A DNA stretch of 64,000 nt from Crocodylus rhombifer (Eukaryota > Chordata > Crocodylia > Crocodylidae). The notes beneath the pieces were generated by a model. That model did no database searches. It saw only the letters and a program-made list of their open reading frames with translations, and had not been told where the DNA came from. The DNA lies in the NCBI GenBank assembly GCA_038503035.1, contig JAVSML010000963.1:186001-250000 (forward strand). The letters are read 5' to 3'. Made by a program: the position numbers and the translations under genes. Positions 1-8,744 of this stretch are shown piece after piece; within the stretch, counting starts at the first letter, position 1, and each line of letters begins with the position of its first letter.

Positions 1-1338
1 TTTCATCGCCTTGTCTAGACTGTGTTCTAGCTACGAGTGACAGAAACTAGCATGCATCAGAAATGCAGTCTTGCAAAACCTGACAAGTTTCTCCCAGGAA
101 TTCCCAGCAGGAAAGCATGCCAATTTCCCTACCTCTGCCATATGGTTGTGTGAAAAGTCTAAACACATATCCATCTGATGAACATTTATAAAACCCAAAC
201 AGATTTTAAACAAGTGACAATTTAAGAGTGGAAATTTCACAGTTCAACTTAGAAAGTCAATGGTAATTCAATTATGATCTTTTGCCTAAGACAGAAAATA
301 AGACAGCTTGACTGCCTGGGGCCATTCGAGATTCCACAGAACTGTTGGAGGAGTAAGTTGTTTAATCAAAATACTGCAGTTAATGTCTCCTACATTCTCA
401 ATTGCTGTTACTCTTCATTTCCCATCCTAAACTCTTACGTAGTGTTGCTCTGCACTGCAAAACACTTAGAAGTATCACCTTTCACTAGAGCAATGGTTAC
501 TGATCAATAATAGATTATGTGATCCCTGGGTACACTTTGTAAAAGTTTGGGATCATTCTGCATGACAGGGACACTCCATGAATGTAATATTTACTGTATT
601 TAGGGATCACATTTCTAACAAAGTTATCACCAAACTGAACACACTAAAGCATATCTAATCAAGTTGTAAACTAATTTTTAGCAGTTGACAAAAAAAGTGT
701 CTGTTGCATTTTAATTAGTGGCAATGTACCTTCTTCGTGTCACAGCCGGAAACTGTGGTTACACTAGCAGTCTCATTAGCCAGTGCCAGCGGACAGAAAA
801 TAAATTTCAAGGCAGGACCTGTAACTCCATCCAGTCTCCAATTTTGCTCTCACTGGCTACTACCAATGGTAGTATTTTAAATCTGTAAGACCCTTGTCAT
901 CAGTTCATATAAAAGGTTTAGATCTACAGATGATCATATTTTAAAGGGCCCCATTTTTTTCATTAGTCTTAGAATAGAGTTCAGCTTGCTCACTTATGTT
1001 TCCTGCAACTCAGCATAAAACTCATGGCATCTCCTTTAACAATCAATTCCTAGTACAATCTTCACCTAGCCAACTGAAGAAGTAATAAATGCTCTCATTA
1101 ACAGGTTTTTGAGGCATTTGGGGTCTCCAGTCCACTCAGTCCCAATACCACGTGTACAGCACACTGCAAGGCTCAAGCCTTCACCTGACCACAACTTTGT
1201 CGCTGAAGTACAGACACGTACCCACTGACACTAAATAAACATTTTAGATGCTATGCCCACTGACAACTTAGAAATTTCTATACCAGCTGCCATCATTTAA
1301 TACTCTGCTGGCCACTTTTGGGCAACAACCACTTAGAC
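1..1338. other. AT-rich noncoding DNA, probably intron of the minus-strand gene
   Basis: No exon, RNA gene or recognisable repeat was found. The short ORFs at both strands near the left edge have no recognisable domain and no clear splice context. By position the stretch is likely intronic for the gene whose first exon lies at 2986-3073 on the minus strand; this is inference only. Confidence 0.4.
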
Positions 1339-1520
1339 CAGTGGTTCTCAACTTATTTGCCACAGTGGGCCACACTCGCAGCTCTCAAAGTATTGCCTGG
1401 GCTGCACCTGAACAATTTACTTCCTGTATTTCCATTTAAAAGATGTTTTAATAGGATGTCACGTGGGCCACAGCAGTGTGCTGTCTAGGCTGCGTGCAGC
1501 CCACAGGCTGAAAACCACTG
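1339..1520. mobile_element. Short non-autonomous hAT-like element (CAGTGGTTCTC type)
   Basis: The segment starts CAGTGGTTCTCAACTT and ends AAAACCACTG, a terminal inverted repeat typical of Charlie-like hAT elements. It is 182 bp and contains no ORF. The flanking 8-mers (ACTTAGAC and GTTAAGAG) agree at only half their positions, so the target-site duplication is eroded and the insertion is probably old. The inner sequence includes two GGGCCACA-like blocks in the same orientation. Family naming is from general knowledge of hAT termini, not from a library search. Confidence 0.75.
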
Positions 1521-2584
1521 GTTAAGAGGCATGTGATCCATTTAACTCTGAATGAGGATACCGCTCACCTTGCCCAGATAAAATAGGAAGAGCAATGGAA
1601 GAGCAGATAAACTGTGTAAAGATGACACCTGGAAAGCAGAAGCCAGGCAGCATTTCTGTGACACGATAAATCAGATTTATCCATAACATACTTCAACCAG
1701 CATTTTCAGAAGGGTGTAAAGGAGGTAAGAGGCCTATGCCCCACAGCACTCCAGTGGGATATGTACAACCTTATTCCCTCAGGCTCTTCTGAAAACTCTG
1801 ACTTGGCAATTTTTGGCCCTGCAGACAAACCTATTATTTTCATTCATCTTAAAAGGTGTTTGAAACTTTCTTTAATCCAGTTAATGTATTTGGCAATGCT
1901 GTCACCTCTTCTCTTTTCTGACTTCTAAGCATGAATGTAGCTTAGGGCTGTTACACCTTAGTCAGGTCTCCATTCATTTAATTTCTTGGTGCATTTTTCT
2001 TCCTTTATTAATAACATTTTCAGCGATTCTCAAATAAATACATGAAGGGCTTCTCACCGCTCGCTCCCAGCAGCGGCACTAACCGGGTATGATAACGTGA
2101 CAGCCTGACACCAGGACAAAGTAAAAAACTCACGATGAAGCTCTGCTGGCCAAGAAGCAATGTTGAAAACCCGTCAAAATTGAAAACGTTTCAACAGAGC
2201 AAGCCACTGCTTCCCGGCAGGGACGTGTCTGAAGCTACATGCTGATGCTTCAGGCTGTCTTCCCGACTGAACAGCCCAGGCCTCCCCCTACTCCAGCGTG
2301 CCTTCGCCTCAACCACGCCATACCAGCAGGAACCGCCCCCGGGCCACGATGCCTCCGTGCTCAGCGATTCCAGCAACACCTCTGGGATCGCACGCAGCGG
2401 CGGCGCACAATCTCGCATGGCCTCAGCCTGGCTCCCCCCGGCTGCTTGGGGCTGCCATGTGTTGGAGCGCGAGTCAGACAGAAACCAGCAGCAGAGCAGT
2501 GCCATGGTGCTGAGCCGGAGCCAGCCCCTGGCCAGTCATTTTTAAGGGGTGGGTGGGGGGAGGTCACGCCATTGCAGGCGAGGC
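1521..2584. other. Noncoding, probable intron 1 of the minus-strand gene
   Basis: No exon or repeat boundary was recognised up to the direct repeat at 2585. GC content rises from about 2200 towards the CpG island. The overlapping ORFs on both strands from 2191 onward are those expected of GC-rich DNA and show no domain. Confidence 0.4.
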
Positions 2585-2755
2585 CAGTCTCCATTTATTG
2601 CGCGACTGGCCCCTCAGCTGCACAAGACGGGCACTGTGTCACATTTGAAAGGAGGCTGTTGGAGGATGCTAAAATTTGTAAGAGGGGGAGGGGGGGGGCC
2701 CTGCCGTGGTGTGCAAAGTCAGTCTCCATTTATTGCGTGACTGGCCCCTCAGCTG
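2585..2755 (+). repeat. 36-bp direct repeat, two copies 135 bp apart
   Basis: A 36-nt block starting CAGTCTCCATTTATTGCG occurs at 2585-2620 and again at 2720-2755 with one mismatch (C to T). The sequence between them holds an interrupted purine/G tract near 2681-2698. It lies inside intron 1 of the minus-strand gene, just downstream of its first exon. It could be a local tandem duplication or the ends of an unrecognised insertion. Confidence 0.85.
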
Positions 2756-2985
2756 TGCCATACAGGTGCCGGCTGCCAGGGGCCGCAGACGAGGGGGCGG
2801 GCGCGGGGCGGGCCGTGGGGAAGCAGCCCCCCCCCTCTCCCCAGGACGGCTTCCGTTGCCAGGCAACGGGGCGGCGGCGCGGAGCGCTGCCTCGTTCCCG
2901 GAAGCCCCCGCGCGACCCCCGCCCCCAGCCCCACCCCACGCGTGGGAGCGGAACCGGGACCGGGGCTCGCCCGCGCCGCCCTCAC

Positions 2986-3073
2986 CGTTCTGCGCCGCGC
3001 CGGGCGGCGGGAGGAAGCCGGCCGTGGCCAGCAGCAGAGACAGCGCGACAGGCAGCGGCGTGGAGCCGGGCAT
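2986..3073 (-). CDS. First coding exon (partial gene): signal-peptide N terminus, protein unidentified
   Basis: Reading the minus strand, the ATG at 3073-3071 has A at -3 and opens 29 codons plus one base before a good splice donor, ACG/GTGAGG, with the intron GT at 2985-2984. The peptide begins MPGSTPLPVALSLLLATAG and continues with a Pro-rich stretch and GAAQN, so it has a hydrophobic core at about residues 8-21 and a plausible signal-peptidase site near GAA. That suggests a secreted, lysosomal or single-pass membrane protein. The exon ends in phase 1. Remaining exons would lie at lower coordinates, but none was recognised in 1-2980, so the gene probably extends beyond the window. I cannot name it. 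The longer open frame reaching 2669 is read-through into the intron. Confidence 0.72.
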
Positions 3074-3219
3074 CTTGACAGTGGGGCCGGGGGCGAGAGG
3101 CGGTGAGAAGCGAAGCGAAGCGGCTTCGGCTCCGTCCTTCTGCCTCCGACCTCCTACCGCAGCGCAGCGCCCGCTCTCGCGACAGCGGTGCCAGCGCTCG
3201 CGAGACCGCCCCCTCCCGC

Positions 3220-3229
3220 GTCACGTGAC
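3220..3229. promoter_or_regulatory. CLEAR-type E-box palindrome GTCACGTGAC
   Basis: The exact 10-bp palindrome GTCACGTGAC lies about 150 bp upstream of the start codon inside the CpG island. It is the core of the CLEAR motif bound by TFEB/TFE3/MITF factors at lysosomal and autophagy genes; USF-type factors bind the same CACGTG core. Function here is inferred from motif and position. Confidence 0.6.
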
Positions 3230-3246
3230 AGGGGAGCGCGGCCGGG

Positions 3247-3258
3247 TGACGTCACGTG
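3247..3258. promoter_or_regulatory. Fused CRE and E-box, TGACGTCACGTG
   Basis: A perfect CRE palindrome (TGACGTCA, 3247-3254) overlaps a second CACGTG E-box (3253-3258). It lies 18 bp beyond the CLEAR-type palindrome. CREB/ATF-family and bHLH-zip factors are the expected binders. Confidence 0.6.
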
Positions 3259-3740
3259 CAGCCCGCCCCCCGCCCCTGAACCCTCCATCCTGACACCCCC
3301 ACCCCCCAAGTGTGTGCAGACATCACTGCCGGCCAAGACCAGTCCTGGCTTGTGGGGATCCCGTGCATCCCGAAGCAACATCCCCCACATGCATGCGCCA
3401 CGCCCCCCTCCATCCTGAAGCAGCATCCCACCACCTGTGTGCAAAGAGGATTCCTGAGGGCCAGCGGGTGCCCGCCTAGTTCAAAGAAACCAGGGGACCC
3501 AAGGGCTCGTAAAGGAGCAACCGGGCCCCTCATGTGGGAGCCCTCCGGGCTGGCCTAGGAGGAGGCTGCCATCCAGGCACTCTCTGTCACCCTCCATTCT
3601 TGGATAGGAAAGAGGGTCTCATCATGTCTCCGGGAGCCAGGCTTCAGGCCTGTGCCCAAACCCAGGCTTCGTTGCACAAGGAACATGGGACAGCAGGCTG
3701 TAGTTACCAAAACTAGACCTGCTCTGGGCATGCGGCTGGC

Positions 3741-3910
3741 TAGGGTGGCCATCTTAGAGGCCAGTCTGGTTGTCATCTCTCCTCTATCGATAGAAAACCA
3801 GACACCTTTATGTCCTCTATTTTTCTCTCAGAAGAGGACATATAGGCAGGGTTTGTATCAGTAGAGGACAGAGTAGCAGAAAACCAGTGTCCTCTGTGAT
3901 GGCCATCCTC
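3741..3910. mobile_element. Palindromic TAGGG-ended MITE, copy 1
   Basis: The 170-bp element starts TAGGGTGGCCATCTTAGAGG and ends with the near-inverse GATGGCCATCCTC. The two halves are inverted copies of each other: CCTCTATTTTTCTC is answered by the later GAGGACATA. It is homologous along its length to the copy at 38768-38958. The flanking 8-mers no longer match, so this copy looks older. Confidence 0.75.
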
Positions 3911-4844
3911 TGGCTAATACCCTTGTGCCACGGGCTCTCTGATGAGCACAAGGGCTTTTTAAAAAAAACAAAAACCACTTTGAATGACCCCTTCCTCCAA
4001 CAGCATGGTGACCTCCATTCCTTCCCTACAAACCACCAGGGAAAAGCATCACCTGCTTTACCATTACTTCCTCAAGCACACTTTGGTGGACTCCCTTTCC
4101 ACATCTGTCCCTGAAACCCAGGTCAAATGGACAGTCTTTTGTGCTTGCATTCATTCCCAATGGCCAGCAGAGCTGCCCCTACATACAGGAGCTGACCTGT
4201 GCAGGTCAGATTGAAAGATCAGCACCAAAACCCCTCTTCAGTGTATAGGAGCTGAGGCTGTTATTTGGAGGTGATAACATTTTTTTTCCAGTGCAACTCT
4301 CCAGAAAACTTATGTCCTGATTAAACTTGTCCTTATTTTTATCCCCACCTATCCCTATTTATAGATCCGAGACACTGGCAGATAACTAGGAAGTAGGGAC
4401 TAAAAGAAGGTTTTTTGTTAGGATTTACTGAGCTGCTTTTGTTATGATGGTATTGTGTGAAGTGGAGGTATCTGACCCTTTCTTCTTATTACCACGAATG
4501 GAAGTCCTAGGCAGGGTTATGTTCTCTCTCTCATCTATTAAACTGGAATGTCTGGGCAGGATTTCATAAGTATAAATATATTTTAAACCTTTCCCGAGGA
4601 GAGCTAAGCTTCTGGATGGATCCACTGTTAGACATCCATAAAAGGTTACCAAGTTATCCACTCTTTCTTTTGGCTCTGAGATAAGTATATGCAAGATGTA
4701 ATCTTTATGAACATCATATTATAGTAGAGTTCCCTTGCACATCAGATTTCAGGACACAGATTGTCTTCAGCATGTGATCCATGAATCTTTGGCACAGCCT
4801 GTGAAATGTTGTAGGGAGTGATAACTCAGAGAAAGTAGATGCTC
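3911..4844. other. Noncoding, nothing recognised
   Basis: AT-rich unique-looking sequence with no supported exon. The minus-strand ORF in 4425-4694 has no recognisable domain. Confidence 0.35.
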
Positions 4845-5165
4845 CTTTGGGTAACACACTTAGCTAGGTCCCAGGACAGCTGGATTCAGTGCCATTCCAC
4901 AGATTCCCTGTGTGATTTTAGGCAAGTCACTTTGTCTCCTTGCACCTCATTTCTGTAACAAGGGTATATGTTGGTTTGCTGCGGGTTTTTTTGTGGGTTT
5001 TTTTTTTTTTGTCTTCTCTATTTAGAGTGTAAATTCTACAGGATAGGGGTACTTTCTTACTGTATGCCTATGCAGTGTCTGGTTTAATGAGATGCAGTTC
5101 CCAAATAAGAATAGGAGGACCTACTGTAAAGCAAACACATAATACAGCATAGCTCTTATATAGCA
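4845..5165 (+). repeat. MIR-like amniote SINE with tail
   Basis: The block reads like the MIR family of tRNA-derived SINEs: a CCTGTGTGATTTTAGGCAAG core, then CAAGTCACTTTGTCTCC, a CTGTAACAAGGGTATA segment, and further on a GTAAATTCTACAGGATAGGG tail region with CAGTGTCTGG. A 12-13 nt T run near 5000 interrupts it. It is strongly diverged, which fits the great age of the family. Placed from memory of the consensus pattern. Confidence 0.6.
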
Positions 5166-5209
5166 TATTTCAACTATACATCTCAAAGAGCTTTGCAAAC
5201 CTTCATCCT

Positions 5210-6400
5210 GTGGCAAAGTGGGGTGCCCCACCCAACCACAGTGCTAGGTTCCCCACTTGCTTTTTGGCATGCCCCCCACCCCCACCAAACTCATCTGCCA
5301 CACTTTGTTCTTAAAGAATGAGGATGTTAATTAAGGCAGGAGGCTGCCCATTTTATGCCCCAATGCCAGGGGGTGCTATCTGTTGTTCTGTACCTCCCCT
5401 ACACTGCAGCCCATGCCTCACAGATGGCATCCCGCTGTTAGTCACACCAGTGCCACACTGGGCTCCAGAATCCTCCTATCAGGACCCTCCTTTGATTCCT
5501 CTGCTCAAGCAGCCTACTCCACCATCATTTGGGCATGCCCTCTCAGGCATGGTTCCCCTGGGACCTTTGGTCACATAGGCCCAGGCCTCACCTCCACGGC
5601 CAGGTGGGACCCCAGACCCTCTGCTCTGGGTGTCCCTCACAGTGGGCCCCTGGCCCTTTCGACCTTCCTGGTCCTGGCCCCGGTCCTGGCCCCAGCACTG
5701 ACCAAATTGAAGGGGTACTCTACCTCCAGCTTCCCTCACTAACCCCACACTCTCTCTTGGGTCCACCTTCCTGGATGTGGGAGCTGGGGTACCTCACACC
5801 ATGACTGGTGCTCCAGGGTCTCACAGAGGACTCTCACTCCCCACACAGAGCAGCAGGTCATGGTGCTACTCCTTTCAGCCCCCCTCACCTGGGGCTCTAC
5901 TCCACCCCCTTCACTTGGGGCCACAGGGCTTTCCTCCTCGGTGGGCTCAGGTGGCCACCACCATGCCTGGCCCCAGCTTTCCCTCTCAGGGTCTTGTACC
6001 CCACTGGGCTCAAGTAGCCACAGCCATGCCTGGCCCCCAACTACCTCCAGTGCCATACAACCCACTCAAAGCTGAGGGCTAGGGTTAAGATACCCCTACC
6101 TACCTTTCACCAGGACAATAACTGGCCTGGCACTTCCTGGGGGCTCCCACACCACTGAGAGCCCCACCAGGCCACCCATTCCCATTAAGTGCAGTTTTAG
6201 GTCATGCCCAGGACCAGGACCAGGACCAGAACCAGAACCCTCCTGGCCATCTCCTACAGCCCCTCCCTTACCTCCAAGGTGATGCACAAAGCCTCACAAC
6301 CAAGCAACATTACTACCTTCCCAGCCAGCAGGGACCTAAGCTGTTTATGTAGGCAGCCAGGGATCTAAAATGGCTGCCACAATCAAACACCTGCTGGCTG
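5210..6400. other. GC-rich noncoding block, unresolved repeat
   Basis: Cytosine-rich, CCC/CTGGC-type sequence with many overlapping ORFs on both strands but no domain. Repeated phrases such as GCCTGGCCCC and CACTGGGCTCA suggest a degenerated minisatellite or the interior of a transposon. Boundaries are unclear. No gene is supported. Confidence 0.4.
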
Positions 6401-6418
6401 CTTAGCTCTGGTCTTAAA

Positions 6419-6690
6419 GTGGCGGGCACCCACAGTGCCCTGCCACACATCTTCCCCCTTTAAATGGTACTAGGGGAAAGTTTCCCCTGCTGCTTCTCCA
6501 AAACAAGCTCCACTTGGAGCCTGTGAGAGCCCTCAAGTGGCAAGCACCCACAAAGGTGCTCTGCCACACAGCTCCTCTGCTTAAAATGAGATCTGGGGGG
6601 GCTTCACTTGGCTGCCTTCCCTGCTGGGCTCTGCCCCACCTACTGCAGCCCCTGCTAAGTGGCAAGCACCCCAGAGGTGCTCCTGCCACA
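6419..6690 (+). repeat. Degenerate tandem repeat, three copies of about 120 bp
   Basis: The motif GTGGCGGGCACCCA or close variants (GTGGCAAGCACCC), followed by GTGCYCTGCCACA, recurs at 6419, 6537 and 6659, giving periods of 118 and 122 bp. Each motif is itself a short inverted repeat (GTGGC...GCCAC). The DNA between the motifs is C-rich and diverged. Confidence 0.7.
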
Positions 6691-6694
6691 TTTC

Positions 6695-6980
6695 TACAGC
6701 TGGGAAAGTAAGGCACAGAAAAGTGACACAAAATGTCCAATGTCGCTGGTAGAACAGAACTCAGGAGAAGTGACTCCCAGTTCAATCCTGTATTCACTGG
6801 ATATTCTTACTGGTTTTCAGGGAATGAGAGATGGTTTTGTATCTAAGGCCCAAAACTGTAGGATTTTGGAATCTCTGTTCTATTCCTTGGGTTTGTTGTG
6901 TGCTCCCTAAGGGACACTGGTAAATCCACGTAACTCCTTTCTGTTCGTTTCCCTATCTGTAAAACAGAGATAATAGGTCA
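6695..6980. repeat. Two MIR-like fragments in opposite orientation
   Basis: 6695-6785 resembles reverse-oriented MIR (GGGAAAGTAAGGCACAGAAA, then TGGTAGAACAGAACTCAGGA). 6925-6980 resembles forward MIR (GTTTCCCTATCTGTAAAACA followed by GAGATAATAGG). The 140 bp between shows no clear similarity. Both are strongly decayed. Confidence 0.5.
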
Positions 6981-7852
6981 GATTCACTAGCATGCTTTGG
7001 TTGCTTTGTGCTGCTCTGGGGACCCAAGCCTTGTGTAAAACCAAATAAGATGTCCTGTTAAGCCAGGCTTTTGCCTGCTGGAATTGCTGGAGAGGTGTGA
7101 AGAGCTGGGGTGTGCTGGAGAATGTTCAAATTTATTATTACTTCACCTGAGAATTTGGCCTATGCAAATATTTACTGGCTGAAACATCAGAACTTCAAAT
7201 TTTATAGAATTTCCTCTGTTTAGCAGCTATCTCATATCACTGTCTTACTTTTAACAATCTTTTGTATATAAGGTAGTCTATTATCACGTTCCTGGCCAGT
7301 CTTCTTTATTCTAGACTTAAAATCAATATGATTCTACAGATTATGCTATACTTCTCAAAGCAGGTATGTGTACTGTATGCATGGTTTTGTACTCAGCAAA
7401 TTCAAGCCAAATGGGGTAGCTAAATAGGATGGCTATATAGGATGATACCAGTTGTGAGACATCAACATTTATTATGTTTGAAAAATAACCGCCCCCCCCC
7501 CCACAAATCTCAAAAGCTAGTATAATGGTAATAATAGTATAATGAGAATGAGAACATACTACATACAATAAGCAGCAAACCCTGGGAATATCTGAGATAC
7601 TTTGAGAAGTTTCTTAGAACTGGTCACCTAAAGAACAAGAAATAAACCTACATACTCCTCTCAGTGCCCCATTCCTCTTTTCATTTGTTCCCCTTGCATT
7701 CCCATACTCTTTTCCCTCTTTACTCTTGTTTCTTCATATATGTATAAGAATATGTACCACATGAACCTTTTTCCCAAAAATTAGCCTTCCAAAATTAGGG
7801 GGAGGGGGCATGCCTTAAGCAGAGAAGTTTATTATTTTGCCTAGAATAGAAG

Positions 7853-8095
7853 TACTGCACTTTGATTCCTGCTCCACTCAAAGTTTAAAACCAACTACCT
7901 GGCAGCAGCAGTGGTGTTTCTATTCAGGCAGCTGACTTAATGACTCATTGCTCTTCATTCTACAGGTGCTAATAACTCTCTCTCCTTTTTTAATAGTCTT
8001 GATGTTCTGCTAATCAAGCTAATATTTCTTCCCGTAATTTTGCTGTTAGCTATTCCTGGTCTCCCTTCTCCTATTTCACAAGACTGGTTTTAGCT
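7853..8095 (+). repeat. Ancient interspersed repeat of unknown family, copy 1
   Basis: This segment aligns with 33797-34092 over most of its length. Shared landmarks in the same order are CAAAGTTTAAAACCAA, CTGGCAG, TTTCTATTCA, AATGRCTCATT, a TTTTTAATRGT block, CTAATCAAG, TTAGCT and CTATTTCACA. Divergence is high, with many small indels. No ORF crosses it. I do not recognise the family. Confidence 0.7.
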
Positions 8096-8187
8096 CTTTC
8101 CAAAATCAAAGACATGTCCATGGAGATCCATGTTCTGCAGCAGCTGCAGTTTCAGCTTTGTTATTCTGTTACACATAGAAATGTATA

Positions 8188-8208
8188 TGTGTGTGTGTGT
8201 GTGTGTGT
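8188..8208 (+). repeat. (TG)n microsatellite
   Basis: About ten uninterrupted TG units lie directly upstream of the 3' end of a minus-oriented CR1 fragment. Confidence 0.95.
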
Positions 8209-8221
8209 ATTCATTATATTT

Positions 8222-8415
8222 ATGATTAGAAAGTAGGCAGGAAGGGACCTCATAAGTCCAGCCCTCTGTGCAAGGCTGAATCAAACTAAACCATCCCAAA
8301 CAAGCATCTGTCTAAAATTTCTAGGGATGGAACTTCTCTAGGTAGCCTTGTCCAATGCTGAACCACTGTCAAGTCAGAAAGTTCTTTCTAATCTCCAACC
8401 TAAATTCCTACCCTC
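8222..8415 (-). mobile_element. CR1 LINE 3' fragment
   Basis: In reverse orientation the segment has the CR1 3' signature: GGCAGGAAGGGACCTCATAA and CCAGCCCTCTG at the low-coordinate side, then the upstream part matching the reverse complement of AACAGGTTGCC-type sequence and AGAAAGTTCTTTCTAATC. It is truncated at its 5' end and noncoding. Confidence 0.75.
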
Positions 8416-8489
8416 CCCACCTCTTTATGTGTGTGTGCACGTGTGTTTTCTATTTGCCATAACAATTTGTGGACTGGAAACACTGAGGG

Positions 8490-8740
8490 CCTGTAGATGC
8501 GTGGAACATCTGCTCTGACACACTGTAATCACAGTATGTTGGAGCAGACTCAATTAATCGAGTGTGCTCCAGCACCCTTGGCATCTCCTGTTCAGTGTCC
8601 CCATGCTTCAAAATGGCAGCAGGGGTGCTTTAACTAAAGCTTGCCAAATAAACTGTAGTTAAAGCACCCCCACTGCCATCTTGAAATATGGGATGCTGAA
8701 TATATGAGGTGCTGTCGGCGCTTTAATTAGAGTGGCTTTT
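8490..8740 (+). mobile_element. Palindromic MITE family B, copy 1
   Basis: It shares an ordered set of blocks with 38960-39270 and 47195-47720: GGAGCAGACTCAATTAA, a CAGTGTCCC-like piece, AAAATGGCAG, then a central palindrome in which GTGCTTTAACTAAAGC is mirrored by GTAGTTAAAGCAC. The element has no ORF. Ends are uncertain; the left part has CTGTAGATGCGTGG, reminiscent of the CATCTACA-type termini of other MITEs here. Confidence 0.65.
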
Positions 8741-8744
8741 GAGA

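Larger units (their letters stand above)
2760..3290. promoter_or_regulatory. CpG-island promoter of the minus-strand gene
   Basis: CpG is dense and GC content very high across this stretch, in sharp contrast with the AT-rich DNA on both sides. The island spans the start of intron 1, the first coding exon (2986-3073) and the upstream region. No TATA box precedes the start codon on the minus strand, so a dispersed CpG-type start is likely somewhere in 3080-3250. The palindromic factor sites listed separately sit 150-190 bp upstream of the ATG. On the other strand no convincing exon was seen, but a bidirectional promoter cannot be excluded. Confidence 0.85.

Noticed and set aside
2239..3078. 279-codon plus-strand frame over the first CpG island
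   Set aside because: It is antisense to the supported first exon, low complexity, spans the direct repeat, and has no domain.
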